A DNA stretch of 64,000 nucleotides from Ophioderma brevispina (Eukaryota > Echinodermata > Ophiuroidea > Amphilepidida > Ophiodermatidae). The notes under the pieces are model-generated. The model saw nothing but the letters and a program-made list of their open reading frames with translations. It was not told the origin of the DNA and searched no databases. Location: contig JAMKCH010058182.1 of the NCBI GenBank assembly GCA_023653785.1, positions 62,001 to 126,000 on the forward strand, written 5' to 3'. Position 1 is the first letter of the stretch; each line of letters starts with the position of its first letter. Positions 59,700 to 64,000 of this stretch are shown here, one piece after another. Made by a program: the position numbers and the translations under genes.

Positions 59700-62330
59700 A
59701 TAATAAGTGAAAAGCACAAGGCTAATTAAACAATTACGTATTCTTTAGCAGGTGTTTAACTATTTTAGTGGGGAAATCTGTAGGCGAGGGTATGTACAGG
59801 GGGGTTATGTGATGAATTTTATTTTTTAAAGGTAGGTTGTTTTATTTAGGGGTGTATCCATATTTTGGGAGGGGGTATAAAATTCATCCTTGCCACGTTT
59901 GTGCAATACACACCCCCCTAGTTACGCATGCTCAAGCCGCAGAAATCGCTCGCTGCGACGGACGTAATCATGGGCTTTGCATTACCATTAAATGGGAGCT
60001 ACACGGGAATTACAATAGTCATGGATTGTTGTACCAAAGTATAATTTCCTGTAGCCATCCCAATGATAAAAAAAAACAAAAACAAACGAAAAAAAAAACA
60101 AACATAAAAACAAACCAGGACAAAAGAGTTTAGATGAGATTAGTTTCTAATGACACGAAAATGACAAAATCTCAGGTTTAACAGTAAGGTCGAGGCTGCG
60201 GATCGGGGTAGTTCCCTTTAAAGCAAAATGTCGGTTAGATTGAATTACGATTAGTAACGAAAAAACTGAAGCAATTCCACCTAGTCTGTCGAATTCTTTT
60301 TATCGTCTGCAATAGTCAGGGACAATGACAGTCTCAAGCATATTTACATTCACTTAGCAAATTCCACGGACATAAACGAAATTTTAAAATGTTAGATGAT
60401 ATAGCTTTAATCTGAAATAACAGAACAATTGCGTTTAATAATGTAATTACCGATTAATCTTTGTTTTTGTGTCGCTGCCTTAAAGCAGGTACACGGGCAC
60501 CTTTGAAAAATAGTGCACGCCCTCAAGATTTTTCAAATCGATATTTTTGCTTGGTTTTGTAAAACTTTTATAATACAAAAGCCCTCACCCGAAATAATTA
60601 AGACCAATCAGCTAATTTTGGGTTAAACGGAACGATTTTGTAAGTAACGTCGCCGACGACCCCCCCCCGGCGAAATTCAGCAGACGGCTGGAAATGGAGT
60701 TAACACAAGAACCCGCACGCCGTATGCATGTTCTCACGCTATGTACACTGTTTGACCGGTCTATAACCATGTGGTTTTAATATCGTGAGTACGAGTCAAA
60801 ATATTCATGAATATCACATTGTGATTAACTTAAAGTATGGAAACTTAAATTTGACCTATACAAATTACCTGATGTTTATACTCATATCAATGTCCTATTG
60901 TTTGGGGTATTATGTTTTTGTATGGGTAAAGATATATCTCTGTTTTCCCAATGGCCTAGACTTATTCATTTGAGACTCAAGAAGAAATTCATATTTTGTG
61001 AAAATGTGCCAGTGCCGCTTTTAACGGCAGAACAGAAAAGACACATAGGGATCACTTTGTCCATGACGTTGTTTTGATGTGTTAGTCTGTGTGGTGGTCG
61101 TTGATGTAGTCTGTTGTTTTTTTGTGAATAAGGGTTAACATTTGACCTAAATATCCGCATACTTAATGGATTAAATCAAACTTGAGTCATATATAGGTGC
61201 ATGTTAATTTGGTGACGAGGTTACATGTCACATACCAAGATCAAAGGTAATGTTAGGTCAAGTGTAGATGAAAATGTAAAATGGACTGAATGAAAAAGTT
61301 GAAGTTCAATGGAACCAAACTTGGTTATGGATATAACATGCAACCCTCATGTATTTATGAGGGTCAAAGGTCACATGTCAATGTCAAAGAAATGGTCTAT
61401 AGGACCTATCATTCACAACCGCGACGGCAGGCGACACTAGCGGTACGAGGACCGCGATGTACTTTTAAATCGAATCCATACAACTCTCCAAATGAAACTC
61501 AGGACTATAAAATCATAAATATTTCTTGTTACCTTCCCTGTTGCGAATATGCAGGATGGCATTAAAGAATTAAGAGTAATGTTAGGAGACACCCAAAGTG
61601 CCCTGAAGTGTACAGTGGATGAGTTTGATTGGCAGGGAAAACTATGGACTCACTTTGGTTGACCCTATTTGGATTATCATTAATAACGAGTAATCTTTTG
61701 CATCCTGATACCGAAAGATTTAGCATAATATCCCACGCAACAGCTACCGATACAGCACTGAGTTCACTGTGAGGATCCAGAATCTGACTTCATAGAGGAG
61801 GGAAAACTACCGGTGCAGGGAAATCGCAGGTCAAACAGACAATGTACAACTATTTGTAGCATGTATGTATAGTTTATATATATAACAAGTATCATTTGTT
61901 GAAAACTCCCGATATTTCAAAGTAAGTGAGACCTCATTGTGAAAGTTTTAGGCTTATTAAGTGAGACCTCATTTAAAAGTTTTTTAAGGTCTGTCCATCA
62001 CCGTGAGAGGTAGGTAAGAGGAATTATATTAATGGCCACGTAAACAGCTATGGTACTCATAGTAAAGTAATGTAGCTGGACCCCCAAAATTGTTTTGCGC
62101 GCTGGCCCCCGCTTTCGCGTAGGATTTTTGCGTCGATTTGTTTGTAATTGTCTGACTTTTAAATGCGCTTCTTTCATACCAACAATTAAATTAAAATCGG
62201 CCAAGCGAGCGAAAGTACGCAGTACCGCCGAGAGGGGGGGGGGTCAAAGGGGGGGTAATTGACCCCGGGCCGGGGTCCTAGGCGGCCCGGGGTCCTAGAG
62301 GCCTCGTAAATTAAAGGTTCAGCCCTTGCG
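59700..62330. other. Stretch without recognisable genes
   Basis: Contains an A-rich tract (60,066-60,115) and unidentified open frames. No family signature or splice-supported exon. Confidence 0.35.
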
Positions 62331-62830
62331 GTTGTGACCAAAAGCAGAGGGAAGAGAAAGTGAGAGAGGGGATGGAGAGAGAGAGGGGAGAGGAAAAGAA
62401 GAGAGCATTGGCGGAAAAGGGGGGTCCGTTTTTCCCTCTCCTGCGACAATGGGGCCATCTACACGGAGCGCAGATTCAGATCCGATGCGAACACCGAGAT
62501 ACAGATCACAGATCCAGATCATGGGAGACCGTTTTTAAGAACTCTAACGGCGCAGTGAGTGCGAAGTACAGCGACCTTTCGAGGCGTTAAAAGTGTTACA
62601 AATGTACGAGAACCTGGTGATCGAGGAATACTTTACGGGTAACCTAAAGTACGCAGCTTTTAAAGTGCAGTGACACTAACCAAGCGTGTACACACCCTGT
62701 ACGCGTTGCAGATCTGGATCAAGTGTGGACGTTGCCAGGTAGACGCAAACTGGATACGAGATCTGGCTCCGATCTGGATCCGATCGGGTCTGCGCTGACT
62801 GTAGATTGCCCCAATGATACCTACTTACGA
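62330..62830. other. Purine-rich run and GATCTGGATC-rich segment
   Basis: A GAGAGAGG-rich tract (62,345-62,410) is followed by repeated AGATCCAGATC / GATCTGGATC wording in both orientations up to 62,800, suggesting a degenerate inverted repeat. Confidence 0.4.
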
Positions 62831-62969
62831 TGAGAAAATACTCTGTAACCCACGAAATTTCAAATTTTTTTCGCGCTACGCGCGGTTAATAAATTTAGTG
62901 CAGGGCCTCTTTTGGTGTGAGAAATTACACAAAAACAATTAAGATTGTTTTATAAAATAGTTCGTCATG

Positions 62970-63300
62970 AATTATAAAGTGAACTACATTACCACTTTCA
63001 AATTGTTTCTATCAAAATATACATGAGAAAATGTATTTTAGAAAGTGAACATGGCAAGAGTTCCGTGCTTCACGCCTGCACCCACCCCGGACAACTTCAT
63101 TAACACTTTTTATATTATTTTTATTATATTATTATTAAACAAAAAAGTAAAACCATAGCTAATTTTACTTTTTTCAAAACCGTTTATCATACCACTATCA
63201 TGTAAAAGTGAAACACAAATTTCATTTGTTTCTATCAAAATTTTTCATGAGAAATGTGTTTTGGAAAGTACCATGCGGCTTCCGCGCTTCGCGCGGGGGG
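62970..63300. repeat. Two-copy direct repeat, about 200-250 bp apart
   Basis: TTTCTATCAAAAT...CATGAGAAA.TGT.TTT.GAAAGT and then a CCGTGCTTCACGC / CCGCGCTTCGCGC end occur at about 63,005-63,080 and 63,230-63,300. Confidence 0.65.
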
Positions 63301-64000
63301 GGACACCCCCTACCGCCACACCCCCTGGGCTGTCTCCATAAACTAGATATGAACTCAAACAAAAACTGCCATTAAGTTGCAGTCGATAAACATACAATTT
63401 CAGCTTCCCACATGACCGCTTAGCAGTGCCACTGAAAACACATATGGGGGTTTGGAAAACGAAGTGAGTTGGAAAAAGGGGGCCCGTAACTCCAAACGCT
63501 TCCCCCGGGCCCGAACGAAATTTCTCGGCGGCCTGGTCCCATGGACCCCCCCCCTTGGGCACTAACGGAAGTCATTCAAAGAACCAAGGCGATTTTTTTT
63601 TTTTTTTTTGTGATAAAAGTTCACACTATAAACAATTATTAGTAACATAAAATCATACCCCTTTATGGCTGAAAACAAAACAAGTTATCGTGAACGTTGC
63701 TAAAACCGTACGTAAAACTCTATGGGAAATGACGTGTATTTTGCAACCACCCGTACAAATACAGGATTCCTAAAACTGCTGGGTTTGTGTTAAAATATGT
63801 AATGTGGGTCTTCTAGGATAGATATCAACATAAAATAAGTTTTCCAAAATGTTTGATGTAAGCGCAAGGCTCAATTTGAATTTTCCGTCTTTTTGTCCCC
63901 AATTTTCGCGTCTGTTTTGAAAAATCAATGTTTTGTCCCTAATTTGCAGTCAAATAACAAATTTCATTTTTTCTATTGCTGATTTGGGGTTGTCTAATGA

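Noticed and set aside
1..64000. tRNA and other structural RNA genes
   Set aside because: No B-box-like sequence with a matching cloverleaf context was seen by eye. GGTTCGA-like matches fall inside repeats. A covariance-model scan could not be run.

Overview
This looks like nuclear DNA from an animal, most likely a marine invertebrate. Coding sequence is sparse and split into short exons with GT/AG splice sites. Introns are long and AT-rich, and non-LTR retrotransposons, hAT- and PIF/Harbinger-type miniature elements and foldback repeats fill much of the space. A secreted protein that mixes CAP, EGF-like, ShKT and SRCR domains would suit an invertebrate deuterostome such as an echinoderm, hemichordate or amphioxus. 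That placement is inference, because no species-specific marker was recognised.

The main gene lies on the minus strand from about 34,164 down to 17,501. It was assembled from eight short exons whose splice phases fit each other. In order they encode a signal peptide, a propeptide with an RLKR site and the start of a CAP domain (33,877-34,164); the middle of the CAP domain (29,361-29,608, badly disrupted); the VVW...GCG...NPG part of CAP (28,482-28,603); the CAP end with a Cys-rich hinge (27,434-27,528); an 11-codon microexon (25,676-25,708); an EGF-like module (23,742-23,834); a six-cysteine ShKT module (19,902-20,009); and the first half of an SRCR domain (17,501-17,628). The second SRCR half and the 3' end were not found. 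Seven exons read cleanly, while the CAP middle exon carries several frame changes and in-frame stops.

The introns of this gene hold a different element in almost every gap: a PIF/Harbinger-like MITE, two hAT-like MITEs, a 630 bp element with perfect 30 bp inverted ends, a 1.56 kb element with 48 bp inverted ends, a 155 bp hairpin and a mosaic palindromic repeat.

Region by region: 1-9,000 has a CA-rich microsatellite, an unidentified protein-like stretch near 600-1,036 and an L2-like LINE remnant (about 6,390-7,790, minus). Between 9,000 and 17,243 lies a block bounded by two inverted copies of a GGCGGCCAT-rich repeat, with nested LINE remnants (11,050-13,310, minus) and a tandem array (15,215-16,440). 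Between 17,500 and 34,200 is the CAP/EGF/ShKT/SRCR gene. From 34,200 to 64,000 no convincing host exon was found. That part holds a deleted LINE (40,600-41,935, minus), many foldback elements (44.0, 46.0, 46.8-47.2 and 47.3-47.7 kb), a TIR element (45,288-45,824), an inverted second copy of an intronic element (50,343-50,872), hAT-like MITE ends and a GC-rich patch (57.0-58.6 kb).
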